DNA of 64,000 nucleotides from Pyrenochaeta sp. MPI-SDFR-AT-0127 (Eukaryota > Ascomycota > Dothideomycetes > Pleosporales > Cucurbitariaceae), in the NCBI GenBank assembly GCA_020747015.1, contig JAGTJM010000097.1, forward strand, positions 1-64,000, written 5' to 3'. Below the pieces are notes generated by a model. It searched no databases. It was not told where the DNA came from and saw nothing but the letters and a program-made list of their open reading frames with translations. The position numbers were made by a program, and so were the translations under genes. Numbering within the stretch: the stretch's first letter is position 1; each line of letters starts with the position of its first letter. This document shows, piece after piece, positions 12,843 through 24,159 of this stretch.

Positions 12843-14454
12843 TATTCTCGTCAAAGTGACTTGCGCAGGTGATAACTTTCCGTGAATAGTGTCAGAGTGC
12901 GGAGGACTCGTGTAGAAGATTGACGTTTGATTTTGAGGAGTTTCACACAAACGATCTTTATCTAGTAAGAGGGGAGGTGTGATGTAGCAAGCCAGACTCT
13001 ATCACAAGATGAAGTGAAGATGATTTAATTATATTCAACTGCCTTTGGGATATTTCGCATTTCTTCTCTTACCTTAGATTCTCCATGGGCAGTCGTGTTC
13101 CCCATCCTTCCAACCGTAGTTTCACCTGCTTGGCAATTGTGTAAGATAAGACCACCTATCCCCATATCATCTTGTCCTTCCCCCTCACAATATGAATGAC
13201 TTTAGTTTGAGAGCACCTATGACAGTCATGCCAGACACTGTTGCTAATCATAAGTTGGCGATCAAATTATTTTTACTTTATTCAGCCTAGCTTTGCTACT
13301 GCCTTGAGGAGTTACGAATGGATTGTATGAGTTGATAGTTTACGCTGTCACCGTGCTATGAGAGCATGAACGACGTGCTGAAGTGGTTGGAGGACTGGCA
13401 GTGTGATGGCGAGACAAGAAGAAAGATGCACAAGAGAACAACACAATGCAGATTCGCATTCATGTGTACGGCAACGTACTTGATTGATCAACGATAATCT
13501 CACCGATCCGTCTATATTCGCAGGTCCATATGATGATTGTTCTACCCTCCCCTCGCTAAGATGCCCGTAGAAAAAAGAAATTACAATCGCCCCAATCTGA
13601 GCCGGCGCTTTTTGGACTCTACTTACATCATACTTCCAGGATCGGTCCGATCGGACAACAACCCACCATAGTGATGCTCATCATTTCGCCTTCGATTGAT
13701 GTTTTACAGTAGGAAACCCGAAGAACTGGGCAAATGGAAGCCCCTCAGTGTCACTGCTTTCAACACGTACGCCCGAAATTTCTGAAACTGTTCAATGAAA
13801 ACATCTCCTCGATCTCAAGACAGGAGACGTCAGTGTAGCTGGCTATGCGATGGTCCGTGGACAATAGTCGAACGCCTGTTGTGCAACAATAGCGCCAAAA
13901 TACCTAGCTAGCGTTCGTGTTCCCGTGCAATAATGTGATCGATCGGCATTAATCTGCATTAGCAGCAACCATTGCGCGCGTACCCTCCATCTCAATCATC
14001 CAAAAGTACGCTTTCGTCGCAAATGCCGCCACAGTACGCAAGGCTGCCGAATAAGGATTCGACATCGCCCACCATGCTCTCTGCATCCATCCTCAGCCTT
14101 GCGACGGACTTCCTCATCCACCCAGGAGATGACCAATAACACGTGTGGCTTTTGAGGGTTGGAAAGCCTCCAATGTAACCTGGCGCTGTCATTGAGTATC
14201 CTGTGCGGCTGAATGGTGAGGATCGAGCGATCTCCTGTTCATGCTGCTCCAGTTCCGCGCATGTAAGAAATGCCTTTTTAACCAGCGAGATCCCCTAGAG
14301 CGAACATGCAATGACCATAAGCTGTACAATAAATCGGTAACCGTAGTTATAGCCCTCCTTTAGTGATTATCTGTCGCGATTTATGCTTGCATTTCAAAAC
14401 ATACCATTACCAAGCTGAAGAATACTGTCACATCTCGCGGCTTGAAAGTAGGCC
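12843..14454. other. Intergenic between BTB and HET genes; possible gene relics
   Basis: No intact gene could be supported over 1.6 kb. On the minus strand around 13860-14190 there are unusually open stretches in more than one frame (one ORF at 13992-14192 of 66 codons). This could be a decayed coding sequence, but no family is recognisable. The rest is moderately AT-rich and without repeats. Confidence 0.4.
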
Positions 14455-17171
14455 ATGGCTACAAACTCCGATCCACCGCTTGACTTAGACCAGAATTCTC
14501 AGCCAGCGATGAATGGGACTGCCTCAAATCCAGAAGCCATTCCTCAACCTTCTCCTTCAATTCCGGCCAATGTGCCTCCAGCTCCGGCTAACGTGCCTCC
14601 GCGCGCGTCAACGTCAACTCCACGCGAGCTGAGACTTGTAAGCTGAGGCCAGACCGAATTTTGTGGATACATTCACTGAACGCTACTAGTCACCAGAAGC
14701 CAAGAGAAACTGGAAGAAAATATTCAAACGCCTAAGTATTGTGACTCTGGTATGTCGTTCCAGTCAAAACTCCAAGGTTGTATATGCACATTAGTCTTGC
14801 TGACTACGTGTAGCCGAAACGTGCCAGTGCCGCTGCTTCTAAAAATGCAGGAGTCCCCTGCGACCGATGTGCTCTCATGAAACTAACCGAAGCCAAATTC
14901 CTCATCCTGGATTTTGCAAAACATCGCCGCATCGATCGGAGCAAAGACATATTTTCAGACCCATCAAGTGATGATGGGCTTGGCCCTGAAGGCCTCGAGT
15001 TTGGGCCAAAGGAATTCAAACTTGGAATCCTCAGAGACATCTATCCAAAGCGAGATAATTGCGGATTTTGTCGCTTGGTTGTCAACTCGCTTACAGACGT
15101 GCTCGAGAACTTCCTCCGTGGAAGATCCGGAAATACAGAGGAAAAGTTCTACCTTCAAGACACTGCAGTATCTGTCAGCTGGCAGATCGATGGAAGGATC
15201 CTTTTGCGTAATCAAGATAACAGCATCAAAGGCTCTCGGCCTTGTACGCGTCGCCTACGATTGAGATGGGACGATCCTACCTGGCCAGACTTCTTTGTCG
15301 TATTGATGGAAAGGAAAAACACTACACAGAGTCTGTTTCTAGCAAGATCCACGGATAATTTCAGAAAAGATGCTGCTTTGGTAGGGCGATGGCTCCGCTT
15401 TTGCGATGATTTCCATGACGAAATGTGCAGTCCCATCTCACCCAATACACTTGCTTCGAAACCGTTCCTAGGAGTGATCGACGTCAAAGAGATGCGCCTT
15501 TCGAAATTACCACAGGGCGCACGCTACGTTGCCCTCAGCTACACCTGGGGAACTGCCCCTTGGCAATTCAAGACAAAGCGAGGCAACATCAAAAGCCTTA
15601 TGGCTCCAGGAGGACTGAACGAATGGAAGGATACTATGCCCCGAACTATTCGAGATTCTATGGAGCTGGTTACGAATCTTGGAGAAAGATACTTGTGGGT
15701 TGATGCTCTGTGCATTATACAGGATTCAGATCGATCTTGGGCGCTCAATTCCAACGTCATGAACATCGTCTATGGCAACGCGTACTTCACAATCTGCGCA
15801 GCGGATGGTGATAGTGCGAATGCAGGGCTGAAGGCACTCAACAACGACAGTCGAATACAGCAAAACCTCGCATTCTACAATAAGGACCTTCGCTTAAAGT
15901 GTCTCCAGCCGGCGGAACATTTCATTCAGCAGTCCAAATGGAACACTCGTGGCTGGACTTTTCAAGAACGACTCTTATCACCAAGAACTCTGTTGTTCGT
16001 CAAAGGCCGCATGTTCTTTCAGTGCCGTTGTACGGCCCGATCGGTGGATATAATCACTGAGGATGAGAATGCTGGCTGGTCGATCGAGTTTAATCAGTCG
16101 CCATCTCTCATGCTCCAGAAATTAGTGCATCAGCCTTTGCTTGTTTACAAACAAGCCTTACAATTGTACATGAAACGTGAGTTAACGTTCCAAAAGGACA
16201 TTCTTGCCGCCTTTACTGGTATTGGAAATCTCGTGTGCGAGACGCTTGGAGGGAGCCTTATGTTTGGCCTTCCGTCCTCACATTTCGATTGGGCCCTACT
16301 TTGGGAGTTCAAGAGTGCTGCTGCACGTCGGCCGAGAGAAAACCAAGAATACTTTCCCAGCTGGTCTTGGTGCGGTTGGAGAAACAAAGGCATGGACTGT
16401 GAATACAAAAGCCAAATGTTGGCTGGCATTGAAGACAACTTGCATGACTGGTTAATGAACCACACTTGGATTACCTGGTATGTTAGGGACGGCAATGGAA
16501 ACCTAAGGCTCGTCTGGAATGGTAGCACAGCCAAAAAGCACGGGTCTAAAGTAGAGTCGACGTGGCGAGGCTACACTTTACCTCCGAACCGAGATCCTGA
16601 ACAAGACGACGCATATGGACGTCGCATACGAGAGAGCCAAAAGGATAAAGTCCGGGACAAGAACTTTGCTCTCATTCTCGATGAGTGTCCGTTCGCTGTG
16701 GAAATCGTGCCGGAAACTGAGTCTTACGCCCCAAACAGCGCAGTCAAGGACATGCCATTCCTCCAATTTTACACCTGGTCGGCATTCTTCCGCATCCGCG
16801 AAGATAGACGCACCGTCTACACTGATCAGAATTTCCGCAGATACAATATCGAAGATTACAAAAACGACTGGTGCGGCACCATCATGCTCGACTCAGTCTG
16901 GGTGGTAAAGAAGGACTTTGAGCTTGACGATCCCATGGAATTCATCGCCATCTCTGAGGCGAAGCAATTCCACGACGACGAGTATGACGACTGGGCTAAT
17001 TACATTCCAATGGAGCGCACAGAATCAACATGGGATTTGTACTATGTGCTGCTAGTCGAATATCGGTCCGACATTGCATACCGAGTTGGCCTGGGCAAGA
17101 TGTACAAAGAAGCTTTCGAGAATTCTTGCAAGCCAGAGGGCAAGAAGTGGAAGGAGTTCATTTTGGGTTGA
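14455..17171 (+). CDS. HET-domain (heterokaryon incompatibility-like) protein
   Basis: CDS join(14455..14637,14690..14749,14814..17171), 866 residues. The first 60 residues are a Pro/Ser/Asn-rich low-complexity leader. A cysteine-bearing region follows (CDRC near residue 98, CGFC near 165). The HET domain starts near residue 318 with RYVALSYTWG and continues through the LWVDALCIIQDSD block, the NVMNIVYGNAYFTICAADG block and the NTRGWTFQERLLSPRTL block. The long C-terminal part is tryptophan-rich (FPSWSWCGWRNKG), as in most HET proteins. HET-domain proteins act in non-self recognition, and several trigger cell death on fusion of incompatible strains. Most copies, probably including this one, have no assigned partner. 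No NACHT, WD40 or ankyrin region is visible. Confidence 0.92.
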
Positions 17172-18040
17172 GCGGAGCGTATAGTCAAAGGATACAATGC
17201 TTTTGTGCGGCAAATATCTTTATTGGACTATCCGTTGCGCAAACTGCTCGTCGACAAGCACTTGAAATGTCATGGAAACGCGTGCCCCCCCGATATGGAC
17301 GACCATTCCATGACTTGAGATATGTGACACCCCAAGCAAATGATGAAGAGTGTCGGCGTGGAGGAAATATGCGTTTGTATGACTAGTAATTTGAGCAGAC
17401 CTCGAAACAAACACTACACTGAGGGATTGGCCAAGGACATAGGTAAGAAGTAAACATGTGGCTGGGCTAGCCGTTGGAAAGAGAGGTGGGATAGGTGAAT
17501 AGACGTTGGGCAGATCATGACATCTCTTTGAAAATCATCACATAATATCCAATCAATCTCTAAGTCTCGGCCCTCTCGCGTGACTGCACTTTTCCTTCCA
17601 GAAAGCTGTAACTACATTGGACAGCAACTATTTGCAAGTTCTTAGAGCAACTGGTGATCACATCAAGGGTCTCACACCATGGCCACTTCCACTGTCAAGT
17701 AGGTAGAATTAACGCAATGACTCACGTGCACCACAACTGCAACTATAATTCACCGATTTATCGCAACTCAAGAAGAGATTTAGATGACGAGGAACTTTTT
17801 ATTACTGAAAGACTAATAGATGCCACCCAAATGACGAACCATGACAAACTTCTTTTGGCTCCCGGGAGAACGGGAAATACGCTGGAGGCCCGACAACCCC
17901 TAGAATGCGTGGATGTAATTAAGGATAATCAGCGCCATGCACAACCGGTCCTAGTCTATCCATAAACAGCTGAAAGGAAGAAGGCAATAAGGTAGAGCAA
18001 GGGCACCGTCGCAATGCTGAGAGTTGGTTCGTTAAAGCCG
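17172..18040. other. Intergenic between convergent HET and R3H genes
   Basis: This gap lies between two 3' ends. A plus-strand open frame ending at 17965 (about 85-100 codons) has no recognisable motif and is more likely the antisense side of the R3H gene's 3' untranslated region. Confidence 0.45.
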
Positions 18041-20753
18041 TTAGTTCGGAGTCGTGTTGTTGAAGGAGTTGGAGCCGGCACCCCCTCGGATTGATACCAC
18101 CGGTGCGTTGTTTACCAACCCAGCCGAGATAGTGCTCGGGACCCGGGCCATGGAGGGCAACGCAAACTTGGGTGCAGACTGTGGACCCGGGACGGGAGCA
18201 GGGGGTTTTGCAGGTAGGTGTGAGGGCGTCCCGTACTTGGCGATGCTGCTGTGTGAAGATGATGGGTCGCCAGATTGAGAGGTAATCCTGTTCATGGTAG
18301 CAGCAGAGCTGTTGCCTTGCAAGCTCTGTGGCGAACCAAAGGATGGGGTGCTAGTGGCTGATGGGCTCAGTCGAGGCATTTGAGCAGGCATAGGGGTTTG
18401 GTTAGACATCTGGTATCCACCAAAGCCGTTCATCATCATCTGCGGCACTTGACCCATGCCTGGCTGAGGGTTGTATGGTATGTTGCGCCCAGTCGGAATG
18501 AAGGCTTGAGTCTGTGGATTAAACTGTGGGCGATTATAGCTGCCTGGAATAGGGTGTTGATTACGGTTCGGCTTGCCATTGTATGGAGTCGAGGGAAACT
18601 GGCTATACTGGTATTGTCCTGGCATTGGTGCTTGTTGAGGGGCGGACATGGGACGATTCCCGGGACCTGTTGGCGCATAAGAGCCCTGAGCCATTGGATA
18701 CGAAGGCTGTTGAGCCATCTGAGGCCATGATGGGTTCATTGCCATGTGCTGAGGCTGTTGGTATGTGTCTGGATACTGCGCCATTGGAGGATTGGCCATC
18801 TTGGGCGTCACCTGGGAGGGCATGCCTGCGCTCTGAAACGAAGACATACCCCTCTGAAAGTCGTTCGACAGATCGTAACCACTCGGCATTTGTCCATAGC
18901 CAGGATACATCATGGAGGAGTTCGGGGGCTGGAATTGTTGGGCAGGCCAACCATACTGTGACTGCGCGTCTGGAGACATCATGGTTGGATATGGAGCACT
19001 ATACGTGGATGGTGGAGAGGCCCCAGAGTTCGCATTGGCGTATTGTGGGTTCTGCGCAGGCCCTGGAAATCCATTGTAGTAGACCACGTTTTCTCCACCA
19101 TAGCCTGAAACAGGATACTGCTGCGGGTAGTATGCGTTGAAGCGGGACCGAGCCTGGAAGTCATCATCATCATAGTTGCGCTGCTTCTTGTTCTTTTTCT
19201 TGCCCGAGGTGGAGCTCGACCTCGAGATGTCCTGTTCCTTCTCCTTCTCCTCTCCGGACCCTGCAGCCTCAGCCGCCTCATTCTCTTCGCTTTCAGCATT
19301 GCCGAAAATGCGTTGGCGAGCCTCGCGGTACCGAGCCTCTCGCTCTTCTCGAGTCAATGCACCCTTGTCCTTCTCTTTGCCATCATTGCTGCCATCACTA
19401 CCGCCTACCTCAGAAGTGGTCTTCGATGGATTTTGCGAATTAGCGGTGGTGTTGGTTCCCGATTTGCCATCATCACGGCGCATGATTTTGCGAGCTGGAA
19501 GCTCCACGGGAGGGGTATTTGCACCCTTGGCGGGATCTACCATTTGTGAGACAGGAGGTGGGCTGTATGTCAATCAGCGTAAGATCATAGGACTATAGAT
19601 ATGGGACGCTCACATCCTACAATAGGGAGTGCGTGTTATTTTGACACCAGTCATAGTAGTATCAACCACGTGCCCAAGTAAGTAGTAGTCGGCAAGTCGA
19701 TGGGCAAGCATCCTATAGAAGGTGTTGCAGTTTGGCAGCGAGTACTCGTTCTCACTGTTTCATATCAGTATGTGGGAAAGATTAGACGGATTCATGTTTA
19801 GAAACTAACCGAGAATCTTTGATAAAATCAATAAAATCCTGTTCAATCTTGACGACAAATAGTCGGTCGCGCGGCGACTGTAGTGCCTCGAGTAGCTTAT
19901 CGTCTGGAATGGCTGGCATATTGGCGCCGCCAGTCATCGGTGGCATACCATTAACAAGAGGCTGTGACATTGGCCTTGCGCCATTTGGTGGCTGATTGGG
20001 ATCGTAAAGAGTATGCGGGCCGCTTGGCAGATTGGGGAACCGCCCAGCTGGGACACCTCGATGAGGCTGAGGGTTCATGACTGCTATCTCGTGCAGTTGG
20101 TCTCGGAAAGCGCGTGCTGCGCCGTTATCGGAGCCTTGCCGGGAGTCCGCAATAACTGAGTCAGGAGGAGATGTTACGTCTTCTTCCTCGACCGCCCTCA
20201 AACTGGCGCTATCGTCAGGCCTAAGCGACTCCTTCTCGTCTAGCGCAAAGGTTGTAGCAGAGGCAACGCTCTTTCCGTCAATGCTGGGCGGCTTTCCTGA
20301 TCCATCAGACGAAGAGAGCTGCGTGCTACTATCTTCTGTGACCGAAACCTTCACCACTGCGGTTGGTTGTGGTCTTTCGATCTCGTGCCCGTTTGTGTCA
20401 GATGGAGGCAGAGCTGACAGTCCTACGCCATCTGCTAGCCGCTGTAATGTCTGCGAGGCCGTATCACCAGCCGTCTTGTTTGCATCTTTAAACTCGTTCT
20501 GTGCGACCGCCTTCGCTACCTCCACATTGACTGGGATAGAGCGCGCTTTTGGCGGTTGGGGAGGGATTTTAGGTGTGGCAACAGGTGGTCTTGCTTTTGG
20601 AGCAGTATCCTTCGGTGTTTGAGGTTTGAGTGCGGAAGCCGCGACCTGGTAGTGTCAGTGTAACCCCTATATGTTGCGTCTACTTGCGCTCACCTTTGCA
20701 AAAGAGGGTCTCAGTTGGGCCTGCTCGGCAGGCACTGAAGCTGCGGACGCCAT
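18041..20753 (-). CDS. R3H and SUZ domain RNA-binding protein
   Basis: CDS complement(join(18041..19562,19614..19754,19810..20645,20694..20753)), 852 residues. The first 250 residues are low complexity. The R3H domain follows and is assembled across two introns: RDRLFVVKIEQDFIDFIKDSR, then NTFYRMLAHRLADYYLLGH, then VKITRTPYCR. After it comes the IPPPVSQMVDP linker and a SUZ motif (PARKIMRRDD, then LTREEREARYREARQRIFG). The last 340 residues are Gln/Pro/Met/Tyr-rich (repeated QYGWPAQQF and YPMAQGSY-like stretches). The R3H-SUZ pair binds single-stranded RNA and is known from Encore-type proteins and yeast relatives, where it links to mRNA regulation. The Gln/Pro tail is typical of RNP-granule proteins; that role is inferred. 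It diverges from the zinc-knuckle gene. Confidence 0.92.
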
Positions 20754-21632
20754 GGCAGTCAAAAGATGCTCGGTGTCCAGGCTCGACGAGCGGTTGAATG
20801 CGATGTTGGTTGCTTACGCAAAGGTTGATCGACCGCGGGGGAAGGCGGTGGTGTAGATGATCGCGGAAATGTTTTAACAAGGCCGTCGTTCAATGAAGTG
20901 ACGGGCTCCTTGCTCTCAAGCCTAAAAAATGGACCACGCTCAGGGCCGCAGAGGGAAGGTCGTTGATCGAAAGAAAGGTAGTATTAAGCGAAGTGAGGGA
21001 CGTTATTTCAGGAAACAGGGTGCTCAAGGAAAGTCGCGATTACAAGGGCCAGAGAGCTGGACATGTTGGTACGCCGACATTCGTGGGAAGTATTGCTGCG
21101 TTGGACTGTCGAAAGTTTGGGTGGGCAGCCTCGATGACAAGCCTTCGGTCCAAGGTTGTGGCCGTGGGAGTGGGGACGAAGCAGCCAAGCACCTGGGGGA
21201 TAGGGTGCACGGCAACAGGCAACCGGTGAATTGGCTCGTCGGCGAAGACGAAGAGGGCGACTCGGCGGGGACCAGGCTGCTAGGCGGGGTGCGGCGTGTT
21301 TGAATGTCAGAACATGATGATGAGGCCGCAAGTGGGCGTTCAAAACTGGCCCGTGCAGCCAAAACATTTCTCCGATCCGACCTGCATGGCTTTTCATATC
21401 AGCCTGGTCACGTGTGAGCCGCGTCGCGCCTCCGTTCCCGAAAGTGATCGAAGAAAGATTGAACTTGGCGAGGCTTGACCGTCGCCTTTCCCTTCCTCTA
21501 TTACCAAGCACAACAGTCACAGTCGCGTGCGCCCCCTCCTTGTCCAAAGCACCCTCAAAACTAGCGCTCAAGTATCAACCAGCACCCAGGTTGACAGCTG
21601 CTTCACTGCATTGACTAGTCTCTGCCGCCGTC
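20754..21632. other. Divergent promoter region between R3H-SUZ and zinc-knuckle genes
   Basis: This 0.88 kb segment lies between the starts of two divergently transcribed genes. Open frames at 20929-21303 (+) and 21008-21571 (-) overlap each other and show no family signature, so I treat them as chance. No repeats were seen. Confidence 0.5.
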
Positions 21633-22724
21633 ATGTTCCGCCGTCCAGGTGCCGGACGCTCCAAAGCTTCAAACGATACACTCTGCCAAAAGTGTTTGAA
21701 GAGAGGACACTACAGCTACGAATGCAAAGCATCAGCTCAAGAGCGACCATATACATCCCGACCTTCGAGGACCCAGCAGCTTCTCAACCCCAAGCTGAAG
21801 CCTAAGCTCACCACTGACGTTCCGAACGACCTTTTGCGTAAGAATGGTGTTGCCAACGAAATCCTGAAGAAAAAAGAGGAGGATCGCAAACGCTCTCGCT
21901 CACTATCCACCTCGTCCGCGGACTCGGTGTCCACCATATCTACAAACCGCTCAAGATCCAAGTCACCGCCGAGACGCCAAAAGCACGACGAGGCTGCACC
22001 ATCACCCCACGACAACAAGACGTTGGGCAAGCGTGCTAGACGTTCAATTTCTATGGATTCGCGCTCATCAGAAGGCTCATGGAATGGCGACCGAAATACG
22101 AGACGACGCATGAGTTCTTTCAGCCCGGGCGAGCGAGGAAGGCGGAGGTCGAGGTCAAGATCGAGGTCAGCTCGCATGCAGATATCTCACGACGATGCTT
22201 CGCGACAAAAGGGTGGGCGTGAAGGCCTCTCAAGAAGCAGAAGTGGCAGCAGAAAACGAGGAGGGCGATGGTCACGCAGCAGAAGTGGGACGAGGCGTGG
22301 AAAGCGACCCGCACGACAAACATCACTGTCTCGTTCGCGATCACGAAGCCTGGACCGCATGGATACTTCGGACGACCGCAACCCACCCAATGGTACTGCA
22401 CGAGGAAGATGGGGAGCGTCGCCAGCTGGAAAAGCTGCTCCCTCGCAATCTCCTCCGCCGTTCAGAGGCGGTCGAGATCGCAGCCAAAGCCCATACTCTA
22501 AAAGAAAGGCAGCACGGCGCTCGCCCAGCCCTCAGGAACGGAGAAACGGAGTACGAGGCCGTGGAGGACCACCTGTTGGACGGAATCGGTTTGATGACCG
22601 ACCTGCTCGACCGAACGGTAGGCCGGCGCCACCACCTGTACAAGCACCCTCAGTGCAGCGAGAGCGTAGCCTAAGTCCGTACAGTAAGCGCGTGGCCCTG
22701 ACGAGGATGGCGCAGGCTGGATGA
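21633..22724 (+). CDS. Zinc-knuckle (CCHC), RS/SR-rich nuclear protein, ZCCHC10-like
   Basis: A single-exon CDS of 363 residues starting at MFRRPGAGRSK. A CCHC zinc knuckle sits at residues 18-31 (C18, C21, H26, C31; CQKCLKRGHYSYEC), and the following block is rich in Lys/Pro (LLNPKLKPKLTTD). From residue about 85 to the end the protein is dominated by Arg-Ser dipeptides and RRSRSRSRS-type runs, as in splicing-related SR proteins. The N-terminal knuckle layout matches the family of human ZCCHC10. It is predicted to be nuclear and to take part in RNA processing, which fits its neighbour Cwf18, although proximity alone is weak evidence. The RS tail is low complexity and contains many repeated codons. 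Confidence 0.88.
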   Translation: MFRRPGAGRSKASNDTLCQKCLKRGHYSYECKASAQERPYTSRPSRTQQLLNPKLKPKLTTDVPNDLLRKNGVANEILKKKEEDRKRSRSLSTSSADSVSTISTNRSRSKSPPRRQKHDEAAPSPHDNKTLGKRARRSISMDSRSSEGSWNGDRNTRRRMSSFSPGERGRRRSRSRSRSARMQISHDDASRQKGGREGLSRSRSGSRKRGGRWSRSRSGTRRGKRPARQTSLSRSRSRSLDRMDTSDDRNPPNGTARGRWGASPAGKAAPSQSPPPFRGGRDRSQSPYSKRKAARRSPSPQERRNGVRGRGGPPVGRNRFDDRPARPNGRPAPPPVQAPSVQRERSLSPYSKRVALTRMAQAG

Positions 22725-23197
22725 ATGCGATTAGAGAATGGCTTGAGATATACTCGCATAACGTTTTGCCTTCAAGACGTTGAGCGCTTCAGAAGTAACC
22801 CCTTTGGTGTAATTATCAGGATATTGCAGATTGTCATAGCTACTTATTGACGTGGGAAAAACCGAGACTGGTGGGAGTATTCTTTGATAAGACGCAAAAT
22901 AGAGACGTGGAGCAGCTAGATCATTTCTTTCTGACCAACTGGTCCAGTAGACCTTTCTCATTGTATTCTTAGCTGTTATATACCCTCTCAAGAACTTCCA
23001 ATGTCACCCCCACCGTCTTCCGCTTCCTGTCTTGCATTGCGCGACGTTGGCCGCAGCGTTCTTCGTAATCTCGGCAGTCCGCACAAGCGTCCAAGCTGCT
23101 CGCAGTGGGCTCAGCGTTCATGCTCGAATTGGAGATGACTCTGAGCACCGCCAAATTCCCGTTATTGATTGATCCAAATCACACGCTGTTGCACCCT
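22725..23197. other. Intergenic between convergent zinc-knuckle and cwf18 genes
   Basis: Nothing codes here. It holds the 3' regions of both neighbours and is AT-richer than the flanking genes. Confidence 0.5.
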
Positions 23198-23833
23198 TCA
23201 GCTAACGTCCTCATCCTCCTCATCCCTTCTCCTGTCCCTTGCCTCCTCCTGTTCCTTGAGATGCATAGCCTCCACCAACTCACTGCCTTCCATGCCCACT
23301 TCTTCGCCGCCCTCCCCAATTTTCCCTGTACCCACCTCTTTCTGTTTAATTGCCTTCTGGGCTTCTACTCTCCCTCGTACTAATTTTGCAATCGCATTCT
23401 CAGTCTGTACATCTAGGGGCTTCATCTTCTGCTCTAAGTCTCGTTTCAAATCCCAATTTGGCTTCTTGGGCTGGAGCTTGAATAAATCCAGTCCCTTGTC
23501 GTCCGCCTTTTCTGCATCCTGTTGTGCTTTGGTCTCGAGCGCGAGTTGTTGCGCCTTATATTCTAAGGTGGATGTTGGGTCCGCGATAGGGAGATTGTCG
23601 AAGCCGAGTTTTACATTGCGCGTTGTGGAATCGTAATTGCGCCCAGAGAGGTAGGTGGAGACTACCGACGGTTCTTCGTCAGGCTCTGTGCGAGCGAGGG
23701 CCGTGGAGTCTGAGGACTGTAGTTCGCCATCTTGTTCCTCTGATGGTGCTTGTTTCCGCTTCAAGGACTTGAGTTGTGCCAAACGGGCTTTGCGATCGTT
23801 TGCGGCTGCTGCTAACTTTTCGTGGGAGGACAT
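23198..23833 (-). CDS. cwf18: Pre-mRNA splicing factor Cwf18 (CCDC12 family)
   Basis: A single-exon CDS of 211 residues. I start it at ATG 23833 (MSSHEKLAAAANDRKARLAQLKS) rather than at the in-frame ATG 23893, because the family begins with this Ala/Arg/Lys-rich helix. The cwf18 core is visible as YLSGRNYDSTTRNVKLGFD, followed by the coiled-coil block STLEYKAQQLALETKAQQ and the segment DLFKLQPKKPNWDLKRDLEQ. The C-terminus is Glu/Asp-rich. Cwf18 is a small component of the Prp19/NTC-containing spliceosome, so the protein should be nuclear. The gene runs divergently from the PPR gene with a gap of about 330-500 nt, which may be a shared promoter. Confidence 0.93.
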   Translation of the reverse strand: MSSHEKLAAAANDRKARLAQLKSLKRKQAPSEEQDGELQSSDSTALARTEPDEEPSVVSTYLSGRNYDSTTRNVKLGFDNLPIADPTSTLEYKAQQLALETKAQQDAEKADDKGLDLFKLQPKKPNWDLKRDLEQKMKPLDVQTENAIAKLVRGRVEAQKAIKQKEVGTGKIGEGGEEVGMEGSELVEAMHLKEQEEARDRRRDEEDEDVS

Positions 23834-24159
23834 GGTGCGAGCCTCGAAGTTGCGCCGGAGTCGCTCTGTGGCTTCACAAGCAAAGTCTGACACTGAACGG
23901 CATGTAAAGCGACTTACTAAGCGCCGAGAAGTATATCAGGCAATACACGAGGGCCGTGACTCGACGTGCAGTTGTGAAGTTGAAGTTGAGTCGTGGGGGC
24001 TTTGCGGAGCTTAAGCTCGGAGGTGGGAAGATCTTCTCCAGCTAGCGCCTTGAACCACACCCGCAATATGACAACTTTTTCCACGCCCTCATCCATCGCG
24101 ACTTTCATCAACACCTACGCGTCATGGCCCGATGAAAGATCCCCATCTGCCGTCCTCCC

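Noticed and set aside
13992..14192. Possible relic of an oxidoreductase on the minus strand
   Set aside because: Several frames are open and some segments looked suggestive, but no conserved motif could be identified, so no family is assigned.
17654..17965. Open frame of 85-103 codons downstream of the HET gene
   Set aside because: No clear ATG start, no family signature; more likely the antisense of the R3H gene 3' region.
20929..21571. Overlapping open frames on both strands in the R3H/zinc-knuckle promoter
   Set aside because: They overlap one another, have biased composition and no motif; they sit in the divergent promoter of two real genes.
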